From positions 1-16,615 of the forward strand of contig JALOAT010000067.1 of assembly GCA_023228645.1 (NCBI GenBank): DNA of 16,615 nt. Direction: 5' to 3'. This document shows positions 1-5,710 of this stretch, piece after piece. A program made the translations under genes and the position numbers. How positions within the stretch are numbered: the first letter of the stretch is position 1; the number at the start of each line of letters is the position of its first letter. Under the pieces are notes generated by a model, which ran no database searches, was not told the DNA's origin, and saw nothing but the letters and a program-made list of their open reading frames with translations. Source of the stretch: Gammaproteobacteria bacterium. GTDB taxonomy: Bacteria > Pseudomonadota > Gammaproteobacteria > Thiohalomonadales > Thiohalomonadaceae.

Positions 1-278
1 AGCACCTGTGGTCCGAGCTGGGCTATGGCGCGGACATCCTCGCCGCTCCCTGGCCGCAGGTGGCGGAGTCCGCGCTCCAGCGCGACAGCATCGACCTCGT
101 CGTGCAGGTGAACGGCAAGGTGCGCGGGCAGATCAGCGTGCCCGTGGGCGCGGACAAGGCGGCGATTGAGGCGGCGGCGATCGCCGACGCCAATGTGCAG
201 CGCTTCGTGGAGGGCAAGCCCGTCGTCAAGGTGATCGTGGTGCCCGGTCGCCTGGTGAACGTGGTGGTGAAGGGATGA
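1..278 (+). CDS. leuS: Leucyl-tRNA synthetase, C-terminal fragment (5' end outside window)
   Basis: The reading frame is open from the left edge (first full codon at base 3) to a TGA at 276-278 and gives about 91 residues. It begins HLWSELGYG and continues ILAAPWPQ, the usual LeuS text ahead of the C-terminal domain. The stretch IDLVVQVNGKVRGQI with the final KVIVVPGRLVNVVV is the small C-terminal domain that contacts the tRNA. The enzyme charges tRNA-Leu in the cytoplasm; the catalytic and editing domains lie outside the window. The stop codon overlaps the ATG of the next gene (ATGA), so leuS, lptE and holA are probably translated from one transcript. An internal GTG at base 60 in the same frame is not a real start. 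Identification is firm, but the fragment says nothing about the rest of the enzyme. Confidence 0.95.
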   Translation, partial: HLWSELGYGADILAAPWPQVAESALQRDSIDLVVQVNGKVRGQISVPVGADKAAIEAAAIADANVQRFVEGKPVVKVIVVPGRLVNVVVKG

Positions 279-781
279 GCCCGTTGCGCGCCGCCCTGCT
301 GCTGGTTCTGTCCGCCGCCCTGGCGGGCTGCGGCTTTCACCTGCGCGGTGCCACGGTACTACCCGAAGCCATGACGCGCACCGAACTGCGCGGCGCCGCG
401 GTGGATGGGCCGCTCTCCGTCGAGGTCGCCCAGGTGCTCCGCAATGCCGGCGGCGCCGTGGTGGGTCCTGGCGAGGGCGCCACCGCGGTGCTGCACGTGG
501 CGAATGAACGCGTGCACCGGCGCGTGGCCAGCGTCAATGCGGCGGGCAACGCCAGCGAATACGAGTTGCGCTATGTCCTCACCGCTGCGCTCAACGCGCC
601 GGATGGCGAGATCCTGGCCCCGCAACAGACAGTCACTGTGGTGCGCACCTACAACTACGACACCTCCAATGTGCTCGGCGCCAGCAATGAGGAAGAACTG
701 CTGCTGGTGGAAATGCGCCGTCAGGCGGTGCGCCAGTTGCTGCGCCAAATAAATCGACAGGCGCAGACGGCCGCACCATGA
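275..781 (+). CDS. lptE: LPS-assembly lipoprotein LptE
   Basis: This encodes 168 residues. A short positive start (MSPLR) is followed by a hydrophobic stretch and the lipobox LAGC, with the lipidated Cys at residue 19, so the product should be an outer-membrane lipoprotein processed by signal peptidase II. GFHLRG directly after the Cys is the hallmark start of mature LptE (formerly RlpB). In the known family LptE sits as a plug inside the LptD barrel and helps insert lipopolysaccharide into the outer leaflet. The ATG overlaps the leuS stop, and the stop overlaps the holA start, the conserved gammaproteobacterial order. Length and layout are normal. The sequence of LptE is poorly conserved, so the assignment rests on the lipobox, the GFHLRG start and the neighbours together. 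Confidence 0.93.
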   Translation: MSPLRAALLLVLSAALAGCGFHLRGATVLPEAMTRTELRGAAVDGPLSVEVAQVLRNAGGAVVGPGEGATAVLHVANERVHRRVASVNAAGNASEYELRYVLTAALNAPDGEILAPQQTVTVVRTYNYDTSNVLGASNEEELLLVEMRRQAVRQLLRQINRQAQTAAP

Positions 782-1782
782 GACTGCGCCCCGAGCAGCT
801 GACGTCCCATCTGCGCGGTGATCTGCTGCCGGTCTATCTGTTGAGCGGCGAGGAGCCCCTGCAGATGGCCGAGGCCGCGGATGCCATCCGCGCGGCGGCG
901 CGGGCGCGCGGCTACACCGAGCGCGCCGTGCTGCACGTGGAGAGCGGCTTCGAATGGTCGTCGTTGCTGGCCACCGCCCAAGGCCTGTCGCTGTTCGCGG
1001 AGCGGCGCATCATCGAGCTACGCATCACCGGCACCAAGGTGGGCGACGAAGGCGCCAAGACACTCACCGCCTATGCGCAGGCCGCCTCCACCGACAACCT
1101 GTTGCTGGTCACCCTCGGCAAGCCCGACAAGCAATTGCCCAAGTGGCTCACGGCGCTGGAGGCGGTGGGTGCGTTCATCCAGATCTGGCCGGTGGACGGC
1201 GCCCAGCTGCCGGCCTGGATCGGCCGGCGCATGCAGTCGCGCGGGCTCCAGGCCACGCCGGATGCGGTACAACTGCTGGCCGATCGCGTGGAGGGCAACC
1301 TGCTCGCGGCGGCGCAGGAGATCGACAAGCTGCGGCTGCTCTACGGCGAGGGCCGCGTGGATGCCGCCCAGGTTGCGGAGGCGGTGGCCAACAGTGCCCG
1401 CTTCGGCACTTTTGAACTGCTCGATGCCGCCCTGGCCGGCGACGGCGTGCGCGCCGCGCGCATCCTGCAAGGCCTGCGCGCCGAAGGTGTGGAACCGCTC
1501 GCGGTGCTGGGTGTGCTGTTGTGGGAAGGCCGCAACCTGGTCGGCGTGGCCGGTGAAGCGCCGGTTACGGGCGTGGACGCGGCCATGGCCAAGTACCGCA
1601 TCTGGGACAAGCGCAAGCCGCTGGTGCGCGCCGCGCTGACGCGCCACAAACCGCGCCAATGGCAGCGCCTCCTGCTCCTGGGCGCCCGCATCGACCGCCA
1701 GGTGAAAGGCCAGGAGCCGGGCAACCCCTGGGACGAGTTGTTACAATTGGCCCTCTTCATCGCCGGCGTGCGGGTGGTGTAG
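778..1782 (+). CDS. holA: DNA polymerase III subunit delta
   Basis: This 334-residue protein is close to the usual length of the delta subunit (about 340). The start MRLRPEQLTSHLRGDLLPVYLLSGEEPLQMAEA, quoted here only as landmarks MRLRPEQL and VYLLSGEEPL, matches the N-terminal AAA-like domain of HolA. The middle contains the typical EGNLLAAAQEIDKL helix, and the end contains KGQEPGNPWDELLQLAL. Delta is the wrench of the clamp loader: it opens the beta sliding clamp and has no ATPase activity itself. It acts in the cytoplasm at the replication fork with gamma/tau and delta prime. The ATG lies inside the lptE stop (ATGA), so translation is probably coupled. The next gene, proA, is 129 bases away across an inverted repeat, which may end or attenuate this transcript. 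Confidence 0.94.
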   Translation: MRLRPEQLTSHLRGDLLPVYLLSGEEPLQMAEAADAIRAAARARGYTERAVLHVESGFEWSSLLATAQGLSLFAERRIIELRITGTKVGDEGAKTLTAYAQAASTDNLLLVTLGKPDKQLPKWLTALEAVGAFIQIWPVDGAQLPAWIGRRMQSRGLQATPDAVQLLADRVEGNLLAAAQEIDKLRLLYGEGRVDAAQVAEAVANSARFGTFELLDAALAGDGVRAARILQGLRAEGVEPLAVLGVLLWEGRNLVGVAGEAPVTGVDAAMAKYRIWDKRKPLVRAALTRHKPRQWQRLLLLGARIDRQVKGQEPGNPWDELLQLALFIAGVRVV

Positions 1783-1793
1783 AAAACAGATCA

Positions 1794-1876
1794 AACCACG
1801 GGGGACACGGGGAACACGGGGGAAGAGATCATTTCTTCTCCATTTTCCCCGTGTTCCCCGTGCTCCCCGTGGTTAA
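1794..1876. repeat. G-rich/C-rich inverted repeat, copy 1 (minimal form, no REP inside)
   Basis: The left arm at 1794-1823 begins aaccacgggggacacgggg and repeats the gggg-acac unit. The right arm at 1843-1876 is its near-perfect reverse complement and ends ccccgtggttaa. The loop is only about 20 bases, so the transcript could fold into a stem of about 30 base pairs. It fills most of the 129-base gap between holA and proA and stops 35 bases before the proA ATG. Two longer relatives lie at 4178 and 4896. There is no clear U-tract after the stem, so I do not call it a standard terminator, although a stem this strong could slow transcription or protect upstream mRNA. Confidence 0.9.
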
Positions 1877-1911
1877 AGCTTTTTCCAGAGAGACTTTCCA
1901 GAGGCCTACTG

Positions 1912-3168
1912 ATGGACGTTCGGCAGTATATGGAAACGGTGGGGCAGAGGGCCCGGGCGGCGGCGCGCGAGATGGCGCGGGCGAACACCGGGACCAAGAA
2001 TGCGGCGCTGCACGCCGTCGCCGATGCGCTTGAGCGCGAGTGTGCGCTTCTGGTGGCGGAGAATGCCAAGGACCTGGAGGCCGGTCGCGCCAAGGGCCTG
2101 GACGCCGCCATGCTCGATCGCCTCAGCATCACCGACGCCGGCGTGGCCGCCATGGCCGAGGGCCTGCGCCAGATGGCCGAGCTGCCCGATCCCGTGGGCG
2201 AGATCAGCGACATGAAGTACCGCCCGCAGGGCTTCCAGCTCGGGCACATGCGCGTGCCGCTGGGCGTCATCGGCATCATCTACGAATCGCGCCCCAACGT
2301 GACCGCCGACGCCGCGGGCCTGTGCCTGAAGGCCGGCAACGCCGCCATCCTGCGCGGCGGTTCCGAGGCCTTCCATTCCAACCAAGCCATCGCCGCCTGC
2401 ATCCGCGAGGGCCTGGCCGCCGCCGGCCTGCCCGCCGATGCGGTGCAGGTGGTGGAGACCGCCGATCGCGCCGCGGTGGGCCAGCTCATCACCATGACCC
2501 GCTACGTGGACGTGATCGTGCCGCGTGGCGGCAAGTCGCTCATCGAGCGCATCACGGCCGAGGCGCGCGTGCCGGTCATCAAGCACCTGCACGGCGTCTG
2601 CCACGTGTACATCGACGACATGGCCGATCTGGACAAGGCCATGCGCGTGGCGTTCAACGCCAAGACCCAGCGCTACGGTACCTGCAACACCATGGAGACC
2701 CTGCTGGTGGCCGAGGGCGTGGCCGAACGGGTGCTGCCGGAACTGGGGCGCATGTACCAGGAAAAGGGCGTGGAACTGCGCGGCTGCGAAACCACCCGGC
2801 GCCTGCTGCCCTTCGCCAAGGCCGCGGTCGAGGCGGATTGGGACGAGGAATACCTGGCGCCCATCCTGTCCATCCGCGTGGTGAAGGACCTGGACGAGGC
2901 CATGGACCACATCGCGCTGCACAGCTCGGGCCACACCGAGGCCATCGTCACCGAAGACCTGTCCCGCGCGCGCCGCTTCCTGGCCGAGGTGGACTCCAGC
3001 TCGGTGATGGTGAACGCCTCCACGCGCCTGGCTGACGGCTTCGTCTACGGCCTCGGCGCCGAGATCGGTATCTCCACCGACAAGATCCACGCCCGCGGCC
3101 CGGTGGGCCTCGAAGGCCTCACCTCGCAGAAGTGGATCCTGCTCGGCGACGGTCACATCCGCGAGTGA
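1912..3168 (+). CDS. proA: Glutamate-5-semialdehyde dehydrogenase (gamma-glutamyl phosphate reductase)
   Basis: This encodes 418 residues, the normal ProA length. It reduces gamma-glutamyl phosphate to glutamate-5-semialdehyde with NADPH, the second step of proline synthesis, in the cytoplasm. The family signature VPLGVIGIIYESRPNV is at residues 115-130 and the catalytic cysteine is Cys258 in RYGTCNTMETLLV. The C-terminal part holds STRLADGFVYGLGAEIGIST and HARGPVGLEGLTS, also standard. The start is ATG at 1912 with gagg at 1901-1904, seven bases upstream. An inverted repeat separates it from holA. Its TGA overlaps the GTG start of nadD. Its usual partner proB is not in the window. The proA-nadD-rsfS-rlmH order is also known from Pseudomonas (general knowledge, not checked here). 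Confidence 0.97.
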   Translation: MDVRQYMETVGQRARAAAREMARANTGTKNAALHAVADALERECALLVAENAKDLEAGRAKGLDAAMLDRLSITDAGVAAMAEGLRQMAELPDPVGEISDMKYRPQGFQLGHMRVPLGVIGIIYESRPNVTADAAGLCLKAGNAAILRGGSEAFHSNQAIAACIREGLAAAGLPADAVQVVETADRAAVGQLITMTRYVDVIVPRGGKSLIERITAEARVPVIKHLHGVCHVYIDDMADLDKAMRVAFNAKTQRYGTCNTMETLLVAEGVAERVLPELGRMYQEKGVELRGCETTRRLLPFAKAAVEADWDEEYLAPILSIRVVKDLDEAMDHIALHSSGHTEAIVTEDLSRARRFLAEVDSSSVMVNASTRLADGFVYGLGAEIGISTDKIHARGPVGLEGLTSQKWILLGDGHIRE

Positions 3169-3839
3169 CGCAACACGCCGGCACGGGCGCCGTGGGCCTG
3201 TTCGGAGGGACCTTCGACCCGGTCCACTTCGGCCATTTGCGGCCCGCCCTGGAATGCCTCGTGGCACTCGGCTTGCCCGAGCTGCGGCTGATCCCGTCCG
3301 CGATGCCGCCGCACCGTGCCGCCCCGGTGGCGAGCCCCGAACAGCGGCTGGCCATGCTGCGCCTCGCGGCGGCCGACCAGCCGGGCTTCGTGGTGGACGC
3401 GCGCGAACTCCAGCGCCCCGGCCCGTCCTACACCGTGGACACCCTGCGCGAACTGCGTGCGGAACTGGGCGACGCGCGGCCCCTGTGCCTGTTGCTCGGC
3501 ACGGATGCCTTCCTCGGCCTGCCGAGCTGGCACCACTGGCAGGCGCTCCCGGAACTGGCCCACCTGGTGGTGATGCACCGCCCGGGTTTTCCGCGCGAGG
3601 CCTTGGCGGAACGCGCCGACGAAGCCGTGCGCGCGCTGCTCGCGGCGCGGCAGCTGGCGTCACCGACGGATCTGCATGGGCGGCCCGCGGGCGGTATCTG
3701 GTTGCAGCCGGTCACGGCCCTGGACATCTCCGCCACCGCCATTCGCGCCAGCATCGGGGCGGGCGGCAGCGCCCGCTACCTGTTGCCGGACGCCGTCTGG
3801 CGCTATATCGAACAAAACGGCCTTTATCGGAAGGTGTAA
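3165..3839 (+). CDS. nadD: Nicotinate-nucleotide adenylyltransferase
   Basis: I place the start at GTG 3165, where GTGA overlaps the proA stop. This gives 224 residues. The nucleotidyltransferase motif GGTFDPVHFGH lies at residues 14-24 and the ISATAIR motif (family consensus ISSTxIR) at 188-194. The enzyme joins nicotinate mononucleotide and ATP to give deamido-NAD, the common step of NAD synthesis and salvage, in the cytoplasm. An earlier in-frame GTG at 3132 would put 11 more codons inside proA, and a later GTG at 3192 would leave only two residues before the beta strand. The coupled GTG is the best choice, but no strong ribosome-binding site confirms it. It is followed directly by rsfS with no spacer base. 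Confidence 0.94.
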   Translation: MTQHAGTGAVGLFGGTFDPVHFGHLRPALECLVALGLPELRLIPSAMPPHRAAPVASPEQRLAMLRLAAADQPGFVVDARELQRPGPSYTVDTLRELRAELGDARPLCLLLGTDAFLGLPSWHHWQALPELAHLVVMHRPGFPREALAERADEAVRALLAARQLASPTDLHGRPAGGIWLQPVTALDISATAIRASIGAGGSARYLLPDAVWRYIEQNGLYRKV

Positions 3840-4184
3840 ATGAATCTGGAAGAACTCAAGGCGTTGGTGATCGAAGCCCTGGAAGATCGCAAGGGCATGG
3901 ACATCAAGGTCCTGGACGTGCGCGGCAAATCCAACGTGACCGACCTCATGGTGATCTCAAGCGGCACCTCCAACCGCCAGGTGCGCGCGCTCGCCGAAAG
4001 CGTGGTGGAAAAGGCCAAGGAACACGGCCTCCGCCCCCTCGGCGTGGAAGGCGACCGCAACAGCGAATGGGTGCTGGTCGACCTGGGCGACGTGGTCGTC
4101 CACGTCATGCACCCCCAGACCCGCGAGTTCTACAACCTGGAAAAACTCTGGGGTGAGGAAGCGCCGGCGGGGGAAAGGCATTAA
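3840..4184 (+). CDS. rsfS: Ribosomal silencing factor RsfS
   Basis: This encodes 114 residues of the RsfS/YbeB (Iojap-like) family. DVRGKSNVTDLMVISSGTS, followed by RQVRALAESV, and the later EGDRNSEWVLVDLGDVVVHV and REFYNLEKLWG are typical of the family. RsfS binds ribosomal protein uL14 (L14) on the large subunit and blocks subunit joining, lowering translation when nutrients are scarce. The ATG follows the nadD stop immediately and has ggaagg a few bases upstream (about 3829-3834). The protein is slightly longer than the roughly 105 residues common in the family: the tail GEEAPAGERH runs up to the repeat, and the final His codon and TAA lie in sequence (gcattaac) shared with the repeat copy at 4896. 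The C-terminus may therefore have been altered by repeat insertion. Confidence 0.95.
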   Translation: MNLEELKALVIEALEDRKGMDIKVLDVRGKSNVTDLMVISSGTSNRQVRALAESVVEKAKEHGLRPLGVEGDRNSEWVLVDLGDVVVHVMHPQTREFYNLEKLWGEEAPAGERH

Positions 4185-4375
4185 CACGGGGGACACGGGG
4201 AACACGGGGAAAACCATTGTGAATTTCGAATGGGGTCGTGTGGCCTCTTGTGGGAGCGGCCTCAGGCCGCGATATCACGGTCGGGAAGGCAACCGCGGTC
4301 CTGAGCACCCTGTGGGGCATAAAGCCGCTCTACAGAAAAATATTTTTCCCCGTGTTCCCCGTGTTCCCCGTGTTT
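4178..4375. repeat. G-rich/C-rich inverted repeat, copy 2 (composite, REP nested inside)
   Basis: The left arm starts gcattaacacggggg at 4178 and carries three G runs to 4210. The right arm, three ttccccgtg-type units, spans 4343-4375. The arms are complementary to those of copy 1 at 1794-1876. About 130 bases lie between them and include a REP hairpin (4248-4274) and a degenerate opposite REP end near 4322-4335. The copy occupies the whole gap between rsfS and rlmH: it starts inside the rsfS end and stops 16 bases before the rlmH ATG. No gene is present inside. A short plus-strand open frame across it (4153-4407) overlaps rsfS and is not credible as a gene. Confidence 0.88.
4248..4336. repeat. 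REP/BIME-like element inside repeat copy 2
   Basis: The core ttgtgggagcggcctcag continues to gccgcgata, ending at 4274. It contains a perfect 7-base stem (4256-4262 with 4264-4270) around a single loop base. The gtgggagcggc start is the widely known REP type of Pseudomonas and related gammaproteobacteria. A degraded inverse end, aagccgctctacag at 4322-4335, would make a pair like a BIME. REP elements are thought to be moved by RAYT transposases; none is visible in the window. Confidence 0.8.
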
Positions 4376-4391
4376 GGTCTTCTTCTTCACC

Positions 4392-4859
4392 ATGCGGATT
4401 CATTTGATTGCGGTGGGTGATCGCATGCCGGCCTGGGTGCAGGCGGGGTATGCGGAGTATGCGAAGCGGCTGCCGCGGGAATGCAGTCTGCGGCTGGTGG
4501 AGATCGCGCCCGGCAAGCGCACCAAGGGCGCGGACGTGGCGCGGCTGATGGCGGAGGAGGGCGACCGGATCCTCGCCGCCATCCCCAAGGGCGCGCTGGT
4601 GGTGGCGCTCGAAGTCAAGGGCCAGCCTTGGAGCACCGAGGACCTGTCCCGGCGCCTGGGCGAGTGGATGCAAGGCGGACGCGACGTGGCCCTGCTGGTG
4701 GGCGGGCCGGATGGCCTGGATGCGCGCGGCCGCGCGCGCGCCGACCTGCTGTGGTCTCTGTCGCCGTTGACGTTGCCGCACCCGCTGGTGCGCGTGGTGC
4801 TCGCCGAACAGATCTACCGCGCCCACAGCCTCCTGCGCGGCCATCCTTATCACCGCTGA
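4392..4859 (+). CDS. rlmH: 23S rRNA (pseudouridine-1915-N3)-methyltransferase RlmH
   Basis: From ATG 4392 the protein is 155 residues, exactly the common family length. It starts MRIHLIAVGDRMP, has the SAM-binding glycine loop LLVGGPDG at residues 101-108, and ends HPYHR, which carries the conserved C-terminal residues of this SPOUT methyltransferase. It methylates pseudouridine 1915 in helix 69 of 23S rRNA on assembled 70S ribosomes. A TTG at 4374 in frame would add six residues (MVFFFT) but comes from the repeat edge, so I reject it. There is no Shine-Dalgarno-like sequence: the 30 bases upstream are almost all C and T, being the right arm of repeat copy 2. Translation may be weak or use another route. 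Gene order with rsfS is the conserved one. Confidence 0.95.
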   Translation: MRIHLIAVGDRMPAWVQAGYAEYAKRLPRECSLRLVEIAPGKRTKGADVARLMAEEGDRILAAIPKGALVVALEVKGQPWSTEDLSRRLGEWMQGGRDVALLVGGPDGLDARGRARADLLWSLSPLTLPHPLVRVVLAEQIYRAHSLLRGHPYHR

Positions 4860-4906
4860 TTTTGGCGGGTTTACCATTCCCGCTTAGCAAAAAATGCATT
4901 AACCAC

Positions 4907-4939
4907 GGGGGAACACGGGGAACACGGGGAACACGGGGG
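4907..4939 (+). other. Possible G-quadruplex motif
   Basis: Four runs of four or five G lie at 4907-4911, 4917-4920, 4926-4929 and 4935-4939. They are separated by three identical five-base spacers (aacac). This meets the usual definition of an intrastrand G-quadruplex, on the coding strand and hence in the RNA. It competes with pairing to the C-rich right arm of the same repeat. The motif is direct observation; folding is not shown. Confidence 0.55.
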
Positions 4940-4953
4940 ATTGGGATTTCACT

Positions 4954-4982
4954 TGTGGGAGCGGCCTGAGCCGGCTCCCACA
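4954..4982. repeat. REP-type hairpin inside repeat copy 3
   Basis: The sequence starts tgtgggagcggcctgagc and closes with gctcccaca, giving a 9-base outer stem (4954-4962 with 4974-4982) and a short inner ggc/gcc stem with one bulged base. It has the same gtgggagcggc head as the REP at 4248, so the two are the same family. No RAYT transposase is nearby. Confidence 0.82.
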
Positions 4983-5095
4983 GGTGGACCGTCATCGCGG
5001 TGATGGGCCGACGGTGAGAAAATACAGGCTTTTCTTCCCCCGTGTTCCCCGTGTCCCCCGTGGTCCGATCTTTTCTAAGAAAGGCTTTCGTCAGG

Positions 5096-5710
5096 ATGGA
5101 ACCGTTCACGCTTTATCTGGCCTCGGCTTCGCCCAGGCGTCGGGAACTGCTCGCGCAGGCGGGGATTCCCGCACGGGTGCGGGTGGCCGATGTCCCGGAG
5201 GATCGCCATCCGGGCGAGGCGCCGGAGGTCTACGTGCTGCGCCTGGCACTGGCCAAGGCCAAAGCGGTGCGGGCGTGCCTGGCGGCGGGTGATCCCCATC
5301 CCGTGCTCGCCGCCGATACTGCGGTGGTGATCGACGCTGAGGTGCTCGGCAAGCCGCGCGATCGAGCAGACGGCATGGCCATGCTGTCGCGGCTGTCCGG
5401 GCGCACCCATCATGTGTATACGGGCGTCGCGCTGGTGGGCGCCGATGGCGAGATGCACAGCCGTTTGTCGGTGAGTGCGGTAAGCTTTCGCGCCCTCGGC
5501 GAGAGCGAATGCGCCGCCTACTGGGCCAGCGGCGAGCCGGCGGACAAGGCCGGCGGCTACGGTATACAGGGGCGCGCAGCGCTGTTCATCGAGCGGCTGG
5601 AGGGCAGTTATTCCGGGGTCATGGGGCTGCCCCTTTTCGAGACCGCAGAATTACTGCGTGAGAGCGGCATCGACGTGACCACAGATTGGGATCAAGGAAC
5701 GCGTGCATGA
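5096..5710 (+). CDS. maf: Maf family nucleotide pyrophosphatase (YhdE type, dTTP/UTP)
   Basis: From ATG 5096 the product is 204 residues. LASASPRRRELL at residues 8-19 is the Maf signature; Asp74 in AADT is the conserved acidic residue, and YGIQG lies at 155-159. The overall pattern (GKPRD, LSGRTHHVYTGVAL, SGEPADKAGGYGIQG, GSYSGVMGLPL) resembles E. coli YhdE, which hydrolyses dTTP, UTP and modified pyrimidine nucleotides, rather than YceF. A GTG at 5042 in frame would add 18 residues encoded by the repeat arm (FPVSPVV) and is rejected. The ribosome-binding site is poor: aaagg lies around 12 bases upstream. The stop overlaps the rng start (ATGA). maf-rng is a conserved pair, usually behind mreBCD, which is absent here. 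Confidence 0.93.
   Translation: MEPFTLYLASASPRRRELLAQAGIPARVRVADVPEDRHPGEAPEVYVLRLALAKAKAVRACLAAGDPHPVLAADTAVVIDAEVLGKPRDRADGMAMLSRLSGRTHHVYTGVALVGADGEMHSRLSVSAVSFRALGESECAAYWASGEPADKAGGYGIQGRAALFIERLEGSYSGVMGLPLFETAELLRESGIDVTTDWDQGTRA

Larger units (their letters stand above)
4896..5064. repeat. G-rich/C-rich inverted repeat, copy 3 (composite, REP nested inside)
   Basis: The left arm begins gcattaaccacggggg at 4896 and has four G runs up to 4939. The right arm at 5036-5064 is tcccccgtgttccccgtg and further units ending cgtggt. The gap between the arms (4941-5035) contains a REP-type hairpin at 4954-4982. The element fills most of the 236-base space between rlmH and maf, 31 bases before the maf ATG. 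The gcattaac(c)acggggg left end is shared with copy 2, which helps fix the boundary of the element. Confidence 0.88.

Noticed and set aside
3132..3164. Earlier GTG start for nadD inside proA
   Set aside because: The extra residues are unlike NadD N-termini, and GTG 3165 gives the typical coupled overlap with the proA stop.
1906..3663. Long minus-strand open frame of 585 codons opposite proA and nadD
   Set aside because: It is a shadow of the high-GC codon pattern of two certain genes; its translation is His/Gly/Ala/Arg-rich and resembles no family.
4865..4883. Small hairpin gcggg/cccgc after rlmH as a terminator
   Set aside because: The stem is only five bases with a nine-base loop, and A bases rather than T bases follow it.
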